Shown: in pieces, positions 7,249 to 15,212 of the stretch | How positions within the stretch are numbered: position 1 is the stretch's first letter | How the letters are laid out: each line of letters opens with the position of its first letter | DNA from: Gluconacetobacter johannae | GTDB lineage: Bacteria > Pseudomonadota > Alphaproteobacteria > Acetobacterales > Acetobacteraceae | Length of the DNA stretch: 25,381 nucleotides | NCBI RefSeq assembly: GCF_025994435.1 | Contig: NZ_BAQK01000015.1 | Span: 1 to 25,381 of the forward strand | Direction: 5' to 3' | Program-made: the position numbers and the translations under genes | The notes under the pieces: generated by a model | What the model was told of the DNA's origin: nothing | The model's input: the letters and a program-made list of their open reading frames with translations, nothing else | The model's database searches: none

Positions 7249-8826
7249 ATGACCCAGACGCCCGTGCCGGTCCGGCGCGCCCTGATTTCCGTCTCCGACA
7301 AGACGGGGTTGCTCGACCTCGCCCGCGCCCTGATCGCCCATGGGGCGGAGATCCTGTCGACCGGCGGGTCGGCCAAGGCGCTGCGCGATGCCGGCCTGCC
7401 GGTGACCGAGGTCTCGGACCATACCGGCTTCCCCGAAATCCTCGACGGCCGGGTCAAGACCCTGGTGCCGCAGATCCATGGCGGCATCCTCGGCCGCCGC
7501 GACCTGCCGGCCCACCTGGAACAGATGGACCAGCACAAGATCGCGCCGATCGACCTGGTCGCGGTGAACCTCTACCCGTTCGAGGCCACGGTGGCCTCCG
7601 GCGCGGGGGAAGAGGACTGCATCGAGAACATCGATATCGGCGGGCCGGCCCTGATCCGCGCGGCGGCCAAGAACCACGACCATGTCGTGGTGCTGACCGA
7701 CCCGGCGCAATATGGCGCGATCATCGACGCCCTGGCCGCCGGCGGCACCACGCTGGTGGCGCGGCGCGCGCTGGCGGGTGCGGCCTACGCCCGTACCGCC
7801 GCGTATGATTCCGCCATCGCGGCCTGGTTCGCGGCCCAGCGCGGCGACATCCTGCCCGACCGCCTGAGCGTGGCCGGCCTGCGGCGCGAGAGCCTGCGCT
7901 ATGGCGAGAACCCGCATCAGCACGCCGCCTTCTATGCCGACGGCAGCACGCGCCCCGGCGTCGCCACCGCCCGCCAGGTGCAGGGCAAGTCCCTGTCCTA
8001 CAACAACCTGAACGACACCGACGCGGCGTTCGAGGCTGTGGCCGAATTCGACGGGCCGGCGGTTGTCATCGTCAAGCACGCCAACCCCTGCGGCGTCGCC
8101 ACGGCCGACACGCTGGCGGCGGCATGGGACCTGGCGCTGCGCTGCGACCCGGTTTCGGCCTTCGGCGGGATCGTGGCGCTGAACCGCACCCTGGATGCCG
8201 AGGCCGCGTCGCGCATCGCCGCGATCTTCACCGAGGTCATCGTGGCCCCCGACGCGACCGACGAGGCCTGCGCCATCCTGGCGAAGAAGAAGAACCTGCG
8301 CCTGCTGCTGACGGGCGCGATGCCCGACCCGGCCGCGGGCGGCGTCACCATCCGTTCGGTCGCCGGCGGCTTCCTGGCCCAGACGCGCGACAACGGGCGG
8401 ATCGCGCCCGCCGACCTGAAGATCGTGACGGCGCGCGCGCCGACCGCGGCCGAGATGGCGGACCTGATCTTCGCCTTCCGCGTCGGCAAGCATGTGAAGT
8501 CGAACGCCATCGTCTACGCCAAGGGGCAGGCCACCGCCGGGATCGGCGCCGGGCAGATGAGCCGCGTGGACTCCGCCCGGATCGCGGCGGTCAAGGGGGC
8601 CGAGGCCGCGAAGGCCGCCGGCCTGGACCAGCCGCTGACGACCGGCAGCGTGGTGGCGTCCGATGCGTTCTTCCCCTTCGCCGACGGGCTGGAAGCCGCG
8701 ATCGCGGCCGGCGCCACGGCGGTGATCCAGCCCGGCGGATCGATCCGCGATGACGAGGTCATCGCCGCCGCCGACCGCGCGGGCATCGCCATGGTGTTCA
8801 CAGGTATGCGTCACTTCCGGCACTGA
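7249..8826 (+). CDS. purH: Bifunctional AICAR transformylase / IMP cyclohydrolase
   Basis: A 525-residue protein of normal family length catalysing the last two steps of IMP synthesis. The N-terminal cyclohydrolase domain shows ALISVSDKTGLLDLAR, STGGSAKALRDAG and RVKTLVPQIHGGIL. The transformylase domain shows ESLRYGENPHQ, SYNNLNDTDAAFE and the catalytic pair in VKHANPCGVA (Lys276-His277). The ATG at 7249 gives the usual N-terminus; an in-frame GTG at 7231 is an alternative. The transformylase step uses 10-formyl-tetrahydrofolate, so it is metabolically linked to the pab genes just upstream, although the 216-base gap suggests its own promoter. Confidence 0.96.
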   Translation: MTQTPVPVRRALISVSDKTGLLDLARALIAHGAEILSTGGSAKALRDAGLPVTEVSDHTGFPEILDGRVKTLVPQIHGGILGRRDLPAHLEQMDQHKIAPIDLVAVNLYPFEATVASGAGEEDCIENIDIGGPALIRAAAKNHDHVVVLTDPAQYGAIIDALAAGGTTLVARRALAGAAYARTAAYDSAIAAWFAAQRGDILPDRLSVAGLRRESLRYGENPHQHAAFYADGSTRPGVATARQVQGKSLSYNNLNDTDAAFEAVAEFDGPAVVIVKHANPCGVATADTLAAAWDLALRCDPVSAFGGIVALNRTLDAEAASRIAAIFTEVIVAPDATDEACAILAKKKNLRLLLTGAMPDPAAGGVTIRSVAGGFLAQTRDNGRIAPADLKIVTARAPTAAEMADLIFAFRVGKHVKSNAIVYAKGQATAGIGAGQMSRVDSARIAAVKGAEAAKAAGLDQPLTTGSVVASDAFFPFADGLEAAIAAGATAVIQPGGSIRDDEVIAAADRAGIAMVFTGMRHFRH

Positions 8827-8934
8827 TCCCCCGGCGGCGGGGATTGTGGCGCGGGGCGGGATCCATTTCACTGGCCCGTCCGGCCGCGTTCCCCGCCGGG
8901 ACGGACGCAAGACGACAGACAGACGAGCACTGGC

Positions 8935-9696
8935 ATGGGTATTTTCCGGCGTTTTCCCTTCCTTCCGGCCTCCTGCCTGCTGGCGGCCACCGGGCTGTTC
9001 GTGTCCGCCGGGGCATCCGCCCGCACGGCCGCGCCGGTGGCGCCGATGGCGGTGCAGGAAAGCCATCCGGTGTCGGCCTATGATTTCGCGCCGCTGCCGG
9101 TGACGACGGGCGTCGTCGCCCAGTACCTGCCGACCCCGGCGGGCGATGTCGACGGGCTGATGCTGACCGATGGGACCCAGGTCCTGTGCTCGCACGAACT
9201 CGGCCTCGCCATCGCCAGCATCGTGAAGCCGGGCGAGCGGATTTCCGTCAGCGGGCTGAAGGGCCGCGACCTGCCGATCGTCCGCGCCTATGCGGTGACC
9301 AGTCCGCGCGGCCGGCGGGTCGAGGACGCGGGCGCGACCTCGGTCAGGCTGCCCACGCCGACCAGCGGGCCGGACATCGTGGTGAGCGGCACCGTGCGGA
9401 CGCCGCTTTATTCCCTGCATGGCCAGCTGACCGGCGCGGTGATGCAGGATTACAGCGTCATATATCTGACGCCGGCCGAGGCCACCCGCCTGGCGGCGTG
9501 GCTTCAGCCGGGACGCCCGCTGCATGCCGTAGGCAATGGCAGCACCGGCGCGCTGGGGCGGGCGATCGACGCGCGTGACATCGGCCCCGCGCCCGGCCAG
9601 ACCATCCGCGTCGCGCCGTCCGACGCGCCGGCGGCGGGCGCCTTTCCCGGCAGCGCCGCCTATGACGAGATCCCGGGCGCCACATCCCGGCCGTGA
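8935..9696 (+). CDS. Secreted protein of unknown function with two OB-like halves
   Basis: A 253-residue protein that I do not recognise. It starts with a signal peptide (FRR, hydrophobic stretch to about residue 25, likely cleavage after ASA at 29), so it should be periplasmic or exported. Two similar halves follow. Each begins with a short strand (TGVVAQYL at about 57, VSGTVRTPLY at about 148), then a segment on what the molecule delivers (DGLMLTDGTQVLCSHEL; DYSVIYLTPAEATRLA), then a V-K/Q-PG turn (VKPGERISVSGL; LQPGRPLHAVGNG). That pattern recalls OB-fold domains seen in small periplasmic proteins. The C-terminal 35 residues are Pro/Ala-rich and probably disordered. The ribosome-binding site is weak. 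Confidence 0.7.
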   Translation: MGIFRRFPFLPASCLLAATGLFVSAGASARTAAPVAPMAVQESHPVSAYDFAPLPVTTGVVAQYLPTPAGDVDGLMLTDGTQVLCSHELGLAIASIVKPGERISVSGLKGRDLPIVRAYAVTSPRGRRVEDAGATSVRLPTPTSGPDIVVSGTVRTPLYSLHGQLTGAVMQDYSVIYLTPAEATRLAAWLQPGRPLHAVGNGSTGALGRAIDARDIGPAPGQTIRVAPSDAPAAGAFPGSAAYDEIPGATSRP

Positions 9697-9926
9697 TCGG
9701 GGCTCGGGCAACGCCCGGCCTGTCCTGCCGGCTATGGCATTGCCGCCGCAGATGATATTATATGCGCGTTCTGCGTGTCAGATCTGTAATGTCTGCATGG
9801 CCGGCGGCGGACCGCAGGCGCGGATCGGCTGGCCGGCCGGTTGTCCGATCCATGCCAACGCCGACGGCACGGACGGCTCATTGGAAAAGATGGCTGTTTT
9901 CCTCGGCAGGAAACGCCAGCGTTCGC

Positions 9927-9955
9927 TTGACAGCTTATTGCCACCTCGTTAGCTA
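9927..9955 (+). promoter_or_regulatory. Candidate sigma70-type promoter of the Fo ATP synthase operon
   Basis: A perfect TTGACA (9927-9932, within GCTTGACA, matching the alphaproteobacterial CTTGAC form) is followed after 17 bases by TAGCTA (9950-9955). The -35 is strong and the -10 weak. It sits 30 bases before the TTG start of atpI in a 288-base gene-free stretch that otherwise shows no ORF or clear structure. Position and spacing support it; the poor -10 limits confidence. Confidence 0.4.
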
Positions 9956-9984
9956 GCGCCTGCACCCGTCTGGAGGTGTGAAAA

Positions 9985-10308
9985 TTGGGTAAGGATCCGG
10001 ACGACTCCCGGGAGTCCTTCGACCGCAGGTTGCGACAGGCCATGGACCGGCAAAGGCCGGACCGGGCGACGCAGCCGAAGGCGGCGGGGGGCGACATGTC
10101 CGACCTGGGGGTTGTCCTCCGGGCCGGCACCGAAATGGTATCGGCCCTGGTGGTCGGTGTCGCGCTCGGGTGGGGATTGGACCGGTGGCTGGGCACGCGC
10201 CCGGCGTTCCTGATCCTGTTCACGTTCCTGGGCGGCGCTGCGGGCGTGCTGAATGTCTGGCGTCTGGTCAGGCCCGACGACACGCCGGGGGACAAGCCGG
10301 GCCCGTGA
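9985..10308 (+). CDS. atpI: ATP synthase accessory protein AtpI
   Basis: A 107-residue protein with a charged, Arg-rich N-terminus, then two hydrophobic segments: LRAGTEMVSALVVGVALGWG and PAFLILFTFLGGAAGVLNV. The second ends in NVWRLV, the typical AtpI/AtpQ pattern. AtpI helps assemble the c-ring and is the usual first gene of alphaproteobacterial Fo operons. Translation starts at TTG; GGAGG (9972-9976) lies 8 bases upstream and no better start exists. atpB follows after 31 bases. Confidence 0.88.
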   Translation: MGKDPDDSRESFDRRLRQAMDRQRPDRATQPKAAGGDMSDLGVVLRAGTEMVSALVVGVALGWGLDRWLGTRPAFLILFTFLGGAAGVLNVWRLVRPDDTPGDKPGP

Positions 10309-10339
10309 CAGGGGCCGGAACGGTATAGGGAAGACGAAG

Positions 10340-11089
10340 TTGGCGGCCGGATCCACCATCGACGCACTCGGTCAGTTCGAACTCCACCCCATGCTGGGTG
10401 GGCTTGGGCAGTCCCTGCACTTCAGCCAGTCGCCGGTCATGATGATCGTCGCATCCATCCTGGTGCTGGCGTTCCTGTATGTCGGCATGCGTCCCGCCGC
10501 CGTCGTGCCGGGCCGCCTGCAGGCCGCGGCGGAAATCTGCTACGATTTCATCTACAACATGGCCGTGGACACGATCGGCCCGGAAGGCCGCGCCTTCTTC
10601 CCGTTCGTCTTTACCCTGTTCTTCTTCATCCTGGCCGGCAACTATCTCGGCCTGCTGCCCTTTTCCTTCGCGTTCACCAGCCATGTCGCCGTCACGCTCG
10701 CGCTTGCGCTGCTGGTGTTCGTCCTCTCGGTCATCGTCTCGCTCAAGGCGCAGGGCGCGAAGTTCTTCGCGCATTTCATGCCCGCCGGCGCGCCGGTCGC
10801 CCTGGCGCCGCTGCTGGTGCCGATCGAGATCCTCTCGTTCCTCTCCCGTCCCGTCAGCCTGTCGATCCGACTGTTCGCCAACATGGTGGCAGGCCATGTG
10901 ATGCTGGAGATGTTCGCCGCCTTCACGATCATGCTGGCCGGGCTCGGGCTGGTCGGCGATGTGCTCGCCGTCGGACCGGTGGTCATCAATATCGCGCTGA
11001 TGGCGCTCGAATTGCTGGTGGGTGCGCTCCAGGCCTATGTGTTCGCGATCCTCACCTGCATCTACCTGCGGGAGGCGGTCGCACACTGA
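10340..11089 (+). CDS. atpB: F1Fo ATP synthase subunit a
   Basis: A 249-residue polytopic membrane protein, the stator half of the proton channel. FLSRPVSLSIRLFANMVAGH contains the essential arginine (Arg177, equivalent to E. coli Arg210), and ALELLVGALQAYVFAILTCIYL is the conserved last helix with its Glu/Gln. I place the start at TTG 10340, giving an N-terminus MAAGSTIDALGQFELHP; GGGA lies 8 bases upstream. An earlier ATG at 10253 lies inside atpI and would add a non-family, Arg-rich stretch. Confidence 0.94.
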   Translation: MAAGSTIDALGQFELHPMLGGLGQSLHFSQSPVMMIVASILVLAFLYVGMRPAAVVPGRLQAAAEICYDFIYNMAVDTIGPEGRAFFPFVFTLFFFILAGNYLGLLPFSFAFTSHVAVTLALALLVFVLSVIVSLKAQGAKFFAHFMPAGAPVALAPLLVPIEILSFLSRPVSLSIRLFANMVAGHVMLEMFAAFTIMLAGLGLVGDVLAVGPVVINIALMALELLVGALQAYVFAILTCIYLREAVAH

Positions 11090-11145
11090 TCGCGGCCTAT
11101 CCCCAGCCTCACCTGAACGCCTGAACAAACAAGGAAAGCCTCGCT

Positions 11146-11370
11146 ATGGACATCGCTGCAGCCCGGGAAATTGGTGCCGGTATCGCCGTTATCGCCCTCG
11201 CCGGCGTCGGCATCGGCCTGGGTAACATCTTCTCCACGCTGGTCAGCAGCATTGCCCGCAACCCCGCCGCGCGTCCGCACGTGTTCGGCCTGGGCATGCT
11301 GGGCTTCGCCCTGACGGAAGCCGTGGCCCTGTATGCCCTGCTGATCGCCTTCCTGATCCTGTTCGTCTGA
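11146..11370 (+). CDS. atpE: F1Fo ATP synthase subunit c
   Basis: A 74-residue hairpin of two transmembrane helices joined by the polar loop ARNPAARP. The proton-carrying carboxylate is Glu58 in GFALTEAVALYALL. The first helix has the packed glycine repeat AGVGIGLGN typical of c subunits. There is no sodium-binding signature (Gln and Glu pairs) in helix 1, so proton coupling is expected. An AAGGAAAG-type ribosome-binding site precedes the ATG. Length and sequence are normal. Confidence 0.96.
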   Translation: MDIAAAREIGAGIAVIALAGVGIGLGNIFSTLVSSIARNPAARPHVFGLGMLGFALTEAVALYALLIAFLILFV

Positions 11371-11385
11371 GTATCGGAGGCCGAC

Positions 11386-11997
11386 GTGGCACGTTCCGCG
11401 GTGTCGATCACCCGAAAGGCGGCGTCGCTTGCGATGTCGTCCGCGCTGGCCCTGCCGCTGATGGCCATGGTCGCGCCGGGCGCGCGCGCCGTGGGCATGC
11501 CGCAGCTTGACTTCGCCAATCCCCTGGTCACCGGTCAGGTGATCTGGGGTGGCGTCATCTTTCTGGTGCTGTATCTGCTTCTCAGTCGTTCGGCCCTGCC
11601 GAAGGTCGAGAAGGTTCTCGCCACCCGTCGCCTGACGATCGAGAACGATCTGGATATCGCCCACCGCGCCAAGGCCCATGCCGACACCGCGGTCAATGAC
11701 CTGCACCAGGCCCGCCGCTCGGCGATGGCCGAGGCGCAGGCCAATGTCGAGAAGGTGGTCGAGGACGCCCGTCTGGCCGCCCTGCGCCAGACGCAGGAGA
11801 TGAACGCCCGTCTGGCGGAGGATATCCGCCAGGCCGAGGCGCGCGTCGCCGCCGCCCGCGCCCAGGCCCTGGGATCCCTGCGTCAGATCGCCGACGAGAC
11901 GGCGCAGGTTCTGGTTCATCAGGTGTCGGGCATCTCGGTTCCGGGCGACGTGCTCGCCGGCCGGGTGAACGACGCCGCGACGGCCCACGGTTTCTGA
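11386..11997 (+). CDS. atpG: F1Fo ATP synthase subunit b' (second b-type stator)
   Basis: A 203-residue b'-type subunit: one transmembrane helix (VIWGGVIFLVLYLLLSRSALP, about residues 52-72) followed by a long charged coiled coil with many Ala, Glu and Arg residues. In alphaproteobacteria b and b' form a heterodimeric peripheral stalk. It is longer than most b' subunits because about 45 residues precede the membrane helix. These resemble a signal peptide (RKAASLAMSSALALPLMAMVA, then ARA). Translation starts at GTG, with CGGAGG 5 bases upstream. The gene is called atpG or atpF2 in different genomes. Confidence 0.9.
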   Translation: MARSAVSITRKAASLAMSSALALPLMAMVAPGARAVGMPQLDFANPLVTGQVIWGGVIFLVLYLLLSRSALPKVEKVLATRRLTIENDLDIAHRAKAHADTAVNDLHQARRSAMAEAQANVEKVVEDARLAALRQTQEMNARLAEDIRQAEARVAAARAQALGSLRQIADETAQVLVHQVSGISVPGDVLAGRVNDAATAHGF

Positions 11998-12027
11998 CCG
12001 GGGCGTATTAGGAACAGGTCCAAGACC

Positions 12028-12522
12028 ATGCTGCACGAACCCCGTTTCTGGTCGGCCGTCGCATTCGTTCTGTTCTTCGTCCTGTTCGGGAAGAAGGTCT
12101 GGGCGCCGCTGGTCACTGCGCTGGACGGCCGGGCGGCGCGTATCCGCGCCGATCTGGACGAAGCCGCGCGCCTGCGCCGCGAGGCCGAGCAGATGCTCGA
12201 GGACGCCACGCGCGAGCGTGAGCTCGCCCTGGCCGAGGCCCGTGCCCTGGTTGAGCATTCGCTGGCCGAGGCGGCGCGCATCGCCGAGGAAGCCCGCAAG
12301 GAAGCCGACGCCGTCGCCCGCCGGCGCGAGCAGATGGCCCGCGACCGCATCACGGCCTCCGAACGCAGCGCGGTGCGCGAGGTCCGGCTGGCGGCGATCG
12401 ACGTTGCCATGCAGGCGACGCGCGACGCCCTGGCCGTCGCCCTGCCCGCCGCGGCCGGCGAGGCGATCATTGACCGGGCCATTGCCGACCTGCCGTCGGC
12501 CCTGACCCGTCACGCCGCCTGA
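12028..12522 (+). CDS. atpF: F1Fo ATP synthase subunit b
   Basis: A 164-residue stator subunit with an N-terminal membrane anchor (FWSAVAFVLFFVLFGKKVW) and a long Glu/Arg/Ala coiled coil to the C-terminus. It pairs with the b' subunit encoded 30 bases upstream to connect Fo to F1. The F1 genes (atpHAGDC) are absent from this window, in line with the split Fo/F1 operons known in alphaproteobacteria. A glycosyltransferase reading frame begins directly behind its stop codon. Confidence 0.93.
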   Translation: MLHEPRFWSAVAFVLFFVLFGKKVWAPLVTALDGRAARIRADLDEAARLRREAEQMLEDATRERELALAEARALVEHSLAEAARIAEEARKEADAVARRREQMARDRITASERSAVREVRLAAIDVAMQATRDALAVALPAAAGEAIIDRAIADLPSALTRHAA

Positions 12523-12583
12523 CGGGGCGCAGTTTCTGACCGCGCCCGCGTCTTCGGCCCGTCCGGCCCCCGTCGTCACCATC

Positions 12584-13291
12584 GTGGCGGCGGTCCTGAA
12601 CGAGGCGGACAATATCCATCCCGTCTGTGTCGAAATGGCCGAGGCCAGCAAGGCCCTGCCGGATTGCGAATTCATCTTCGTCGATGACGGCAGTACCGAC
12701 GGGACCGTCGACGCCCTGCTGGCGGTCCGGCAGCAGGGCATCCTGACCGGCCTGCGGGTGCTGTGCCATGATCGCCGCCTGGGCAAGTCGGCGGCCCTGC
12801 GTACCGGCATCGAGGCCGCGCGCGGCCGCTGGATCGCCACCATCGACGGCGACGGCCAGGACGACCCCACCGAAATCGCCGGCATGCTGGCCCTGGCCAT
12901 GGCCGCGACCGGGCGGCCGCCCCTGGTGGTCGGCGTACGGCTGCGCCGCCGGGACACGCTGTCGCGCCGGATGGCGACGCGATTTGCCAACGGCCTGCGC
13001 CGGCGCCTGCTGCGCGACGGCTGCCCCGATACCGGCGCACCGATAAAGCTGTTCCTGCGCGACGATTTCCTGCGTCTGCCGCAGTTCGAGGGCCTGCACC
13101 GCTTCCTGCCCTCGCTGATGGGACGATATGGCGTGCCCCTGGTGTGCCAGCCGGTGCGGCATCGCAACCGCCTGCACGGGCATTCCAAATACACGAACCT
13201 GAACCGGGCGCTGGTCGGCATCCGGGACCTTCTGGGCGTGATGTGGCTGAACAACCGCACGAGGCTGCCCCATCGCGTCATCGAACGCTGA
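12584..13291 (+). CDS. GT2 family glycosyltransferase (dolichol-phosphate mannose synthase-like)
   Basis: A GT-A-fold glycosyltransferase of 235 residues from the first standard start (GTG 12584). Nucleotide-sugar motifs are VDDGSTDGT (Asp34-Asp35) and IDGDGQDDP (about 87-95, metal-binding acidic cluster). The middle part GKSAALRTGIEAARG and the late HSKYTNLNRALVGIRDLLGV are typical of GT2 enzymes that charge polyprenyl phosphate, such as DPMS, ArnC and GtrB. There is no ATG. The GTG start would cut into the first beta-strand; the same frame continues upstream as APVVTIVAAVLNEADN, so the real start may be CTG at 12536. It very likely makes the lipid-linked sugar used by the ArnT-like protein encoded 13 bases downstream. 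Confidence 0.85.
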   Translation: MAAVLNEADNIHPVCVEMAEASKALPDCEFIFVDDGSTDGTVDALLAVRQQGILTGLRVLCHDRRLGKSAALRTGIEAARGRWIATIDGDGQDDPTEIAGMLALAMAATGRPPLVVGVRLRRRDTLSRRMATRFANGLRRRLLRDGCPDTGAPIKLFLRDDFLRLPQFEGLHRFLPSLMGRYGVPLVCQPVRHRNRLHGHSKYTNLNRALVGIRDLLGVMWLNNRTRLPHRVIER

Positions 13292-13304
13292 GGAGGCGTG
13301 CCGG

Positions 13305-14963
13305 ATGACGCGGCTGACCTTGCGCCATTATGTGCTGCTCGCGCTGTGCGCGTTCCTGATCTTCCTGCCCGGCCGGGCGACCCTGCCGCCGCTGGACCGT
13401 GACGAACCCCGCTATATGGAAGCCAGCGCGCAGATGCTGCGTAGCGGCAATTTCATCGACGTCCGCTTCCAGGACCGGCCGCGCTACCTGCAACCCGCCG
13501 GGATCTACTGGCTGGAGGCCGCATCGGTCGCCGCCACCGGCACGCTGCGGCAGAAGGCGGCATGGGCCTATCGCATTCCCTCGCTGCTGGCGGTGACGGG
13601 CGCGGTCGTGCTGACGGCATGGATCGGGGCCATGTTGTTCGGGCCGGCCAGCGGACTGCTGGCGGCGGGGCTGCTGGCGGTCTCGGTCCTGATGACGGCC
13701 GAAGGGCGGATGGCCACGATCGACACCACCTTGCTGCTGGTGGTCCTGCTGGCCGAAACCGGGCTGCTGCGCGCCTATCTGGACCGGGAACGCGACCGGC
13801 CGACCCCGCTGTCCGCCGCCCTGCTGTACTGGACGGCGCTGGGGGCCGGGCTGATGCTCAAGGGGCCGGTGGTGCTGATTCCGGGCTTCGGCACGCCGCT
13901 GGCGCTGGCGCTGGTGGAGCGGCGGACGGAGTGGTGGCGCCGGCTGCGGCCGTCCTGGGGATGGGCGCTGATGCTGGCGATCGTCCTGCCCTGGTGCATC
14001 GCCATCGGCATCGTCAGCCATGGCGATTTCTTTTCCCGCGCGGTGGGGACCAATTTCCTGGGCAAGGTCGCCAGCGGCCAGCAGGCGCACGGGCTGCCGC
14101 CGGGCTATCATCTGGCGGTGTTCGCCATCGCATTCTGGCCGGGTTCGATTTTCGCGGCGATGGCGCTGCCGTTCGTCTGGACCCGCCGACGCCTGCCGTC
14201 GGTGCGGTTCCTGCTGTGCTGGATCGTGCCGCACTGGCTGGTGTTCGAGGCGATCGCGACCAAGCTGCCGCACTACGTCCTGCCGACCTATCCGGCGATC
14301 GCCCTGCTGACCGCCGCCGCGATCATGACCATGCCGGATCGCTGGTCCTGGCCGGCCAGCCGATGGGGACGCGGCGTGCTTGCGGCCTACGGAACCCTCT
14401 GGTTCGCGGTCGGGGTGGTGCTCTGCCTGGCGGGGCCGGCCCTGCTGTGGCGGCTGGAGCACGTCATCGACCCGGCGGCGCTGATCGTGCCGGCCGGCGC
14501 CCTGCCGCTGATGGGGGTGGCGCTGTGGCTGCTGTTGCGGGGCGAGGCGCTGCGCGCGGTCATGAGCGCGATCGCCGCCGCCGTCATCATCCATGTCGGC
14601 CTGTTCCTGACCGTGATCCCGAAACTGCAGACGATCTGGCTCAGTCCGCGGCTGGCGGCGCTGGTGGACGATTACCGTCCCTGTCCGGACACGGTGGTGG
14701 CCTCGCCCTCGTTCTCGGAACCCAGCCTGGTGTTCCTGGTGGGCCAGAACACTGCCCTTGTCGGCCCGGTCGCGGCGGCCGACCTGCTGCGTGACAACCG
14801 GGCCTGCGGCCTGGCGCTGGTGGACCGCAGGGACGAACCCGCCTTTCGCGCCCGCCTGCGCCAGAACGGGCTGGACGCCGTCGAATTCGGCCGCGTGGCG
14901 GGCCTGAACTATTCGACCGGCAAGCGGCTTGATATCGGGCTGTTCGCGCCTTCATCCCCCTGA
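13305..14963 (+). CDS. ArnT/PMT-like membrane glycosyltransferase
   Basis: A 552-residue polytopic protein of the GT39/GT83 (ArnT, O-mannosyltransferase) superfamily. The first periplasmic loop contains DRDEPRYMEASAQML, the catalytic Asp-Glu motif, followed by FQDRPRYLQPAGIYWLEAA. About 11-13 hydrophobic segments follow, ending in a roughly 120-residue periplasmic tail. Such enzymes transfer a sugar from polyprenyl phosphate to lipid A, a glycan or a protein. The adjacent GT2 is the probable donor-making partner. The acceptor cannot be told from sequence. AGGAGG overlapping the GT2 stop provides a strong ribosome-binding site 8 bases before the ATG. Confidence 0.88.
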   Translation: MTRLTLRHYVLLALCAFLIFLPGRATLPPLDRDEPRYMEASAQMLRSGNFIDVRFQDRPRYLQPAGIYWLEAASVAATGTLRQKAAWAYRIPSLLAVTGAVVLTAWIGAMLFGPASGLLAAGLLAVSVLMTAEGRMATIDTTLLLVVLLAETGLLRAYLDRERDRPTPLSAALLYWTALGAGLMLKGPVVLIPGFGTPLALALVERRTEWWRRLRPSWGWALMLAIVLPWCIAIGIVSHGDFFSRAVGTNFLGKVASGQQAHGLPPGYHLAVFAIAFWPGSIFAAMALPFVWTRRRLPSVRFLLCWIVPHWLVFEAIATKLPHYVLPTYPAIALLTAAAIMTMPDRWSWPASRWGRGVLAAYGTLWFAVGVVLCLAGPALLWRLEHVIDPAALIVPAGALPLMGVALWLLLRGEALRAVMSAIAAAVIIHVGLFLTVIPKLQTIWLSPRLAALVDDYRPCPDTVVASPSFSEPSLVFLVGQNTALVGPVAAADLLRDNRACGLALVDRRDEPAFRARLRQNGLDAVEFGRVAGLNYSTGKRLDIGLFAPSSP

Positions 14964-14974
14964 TGCTGCTTCGA

Positions 14975-15042
14975 CAAGGGCTTAGCCCTTTGGAAACCCA
15001 GTCGTTTCTATCCATGATGGGGTCCAGGGCCTCAGGTCCTGG
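14975..15042. repeat. Dispersed palindromic intergenic repeat, copy 1
   Basis: Two small hairpins (AAGGGC-TTA-GCCCTT at 14976-14990, and an imperfect stem CCAGGGCCT/AGGTCCTGG at 15024-15042) flank a spacer with GGAAACCCAGTCGTTTC and ATCCATGATGGGG. The reverse complement closely matches the segment at 25271-25341: shared words include CCTGAGGCCCTGGACCCC, GAAACGACT and CCCTTTGGAAACCC (the last in the opposite sense). It lies between the convergent ends of the ArnT-like gene and a small minus-strand gene, a typical spot for REP-like elements. Confidence 0.7.
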
Positions 15043-15047
15043 TGGGT

Positions 15048-15063
15048 TCGGGCAAAGCCCGAC
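15048..15063. terminator. Hairpin at convergent gene ends
   Basis: TCGGGC-AAA-GCCCGA is a perfect 6-bp GC-rich stem with a 3-base loop, located between the ArnT-like gene (plus) and the 45-aa ORF (minus). It could end transcription from either side. No T-run follows on either strand, so intrinsic termination is uncertain; it may instead belong to the neighbouring repeat. Confidence 0.35.
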
Positions 15064-15069
15064 CTACAA

Positions 15070-15207
15070 TCATCCACTGAAGAAAATCAGTGCGGTCGAC
15101 AGTCCGAAGGCGACCGCGAGGGCCAGGATGCCGACAAAATCCCAGATACTGAAAGACCGGGCGCGATATGTGCCGCCGTGCCCGTAACGGCTCAATCCCC
15201 TGAACAT
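15070..15207 (-). CDS. Tiny single-span membrane protein (45 aa)
   Basis: A 45-residue ORF. The N-terminal half is basic and aromatic (MFRGLSRYGHGGTYRARSF); the second half is one clear transmembrane helix (WDFVGILALAVAFGLSTALIFF) ending in SG. The charge pattern predicts the N-terminus in the cytoplasm. A GGAGG ribosome-binding site lies 5 bases before the ATG on the minus strand. I do not recognise a family. It is divergent from the TPP riboswitch/TonB receptor and convergent with the glycosyltransferase. The good ribosome-binding site, the helix and the structured leader support a real gene; its role is unknown. Confidence 0.65.
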   Translation of the reverse strand: MFRGLSRYGHGGTYRARSFSIWDFVGILALAVAFGLSTALIFFSG

Positions 15208-15212
15208 GGGAC

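Noticed and set aside
6025..9711. A 1228-codon open frame on the minus strand, and other long minus-strand frames such as 2889-4778 and 11062-13281.
   Set aside because: They lie opposite clear genes (pabC, purH, EI, Fo subunits), have low-complexity Arg/Gly/Gln/His-rich sequence and no family motif. Long shadow frames are expected in GC-rich DNA.
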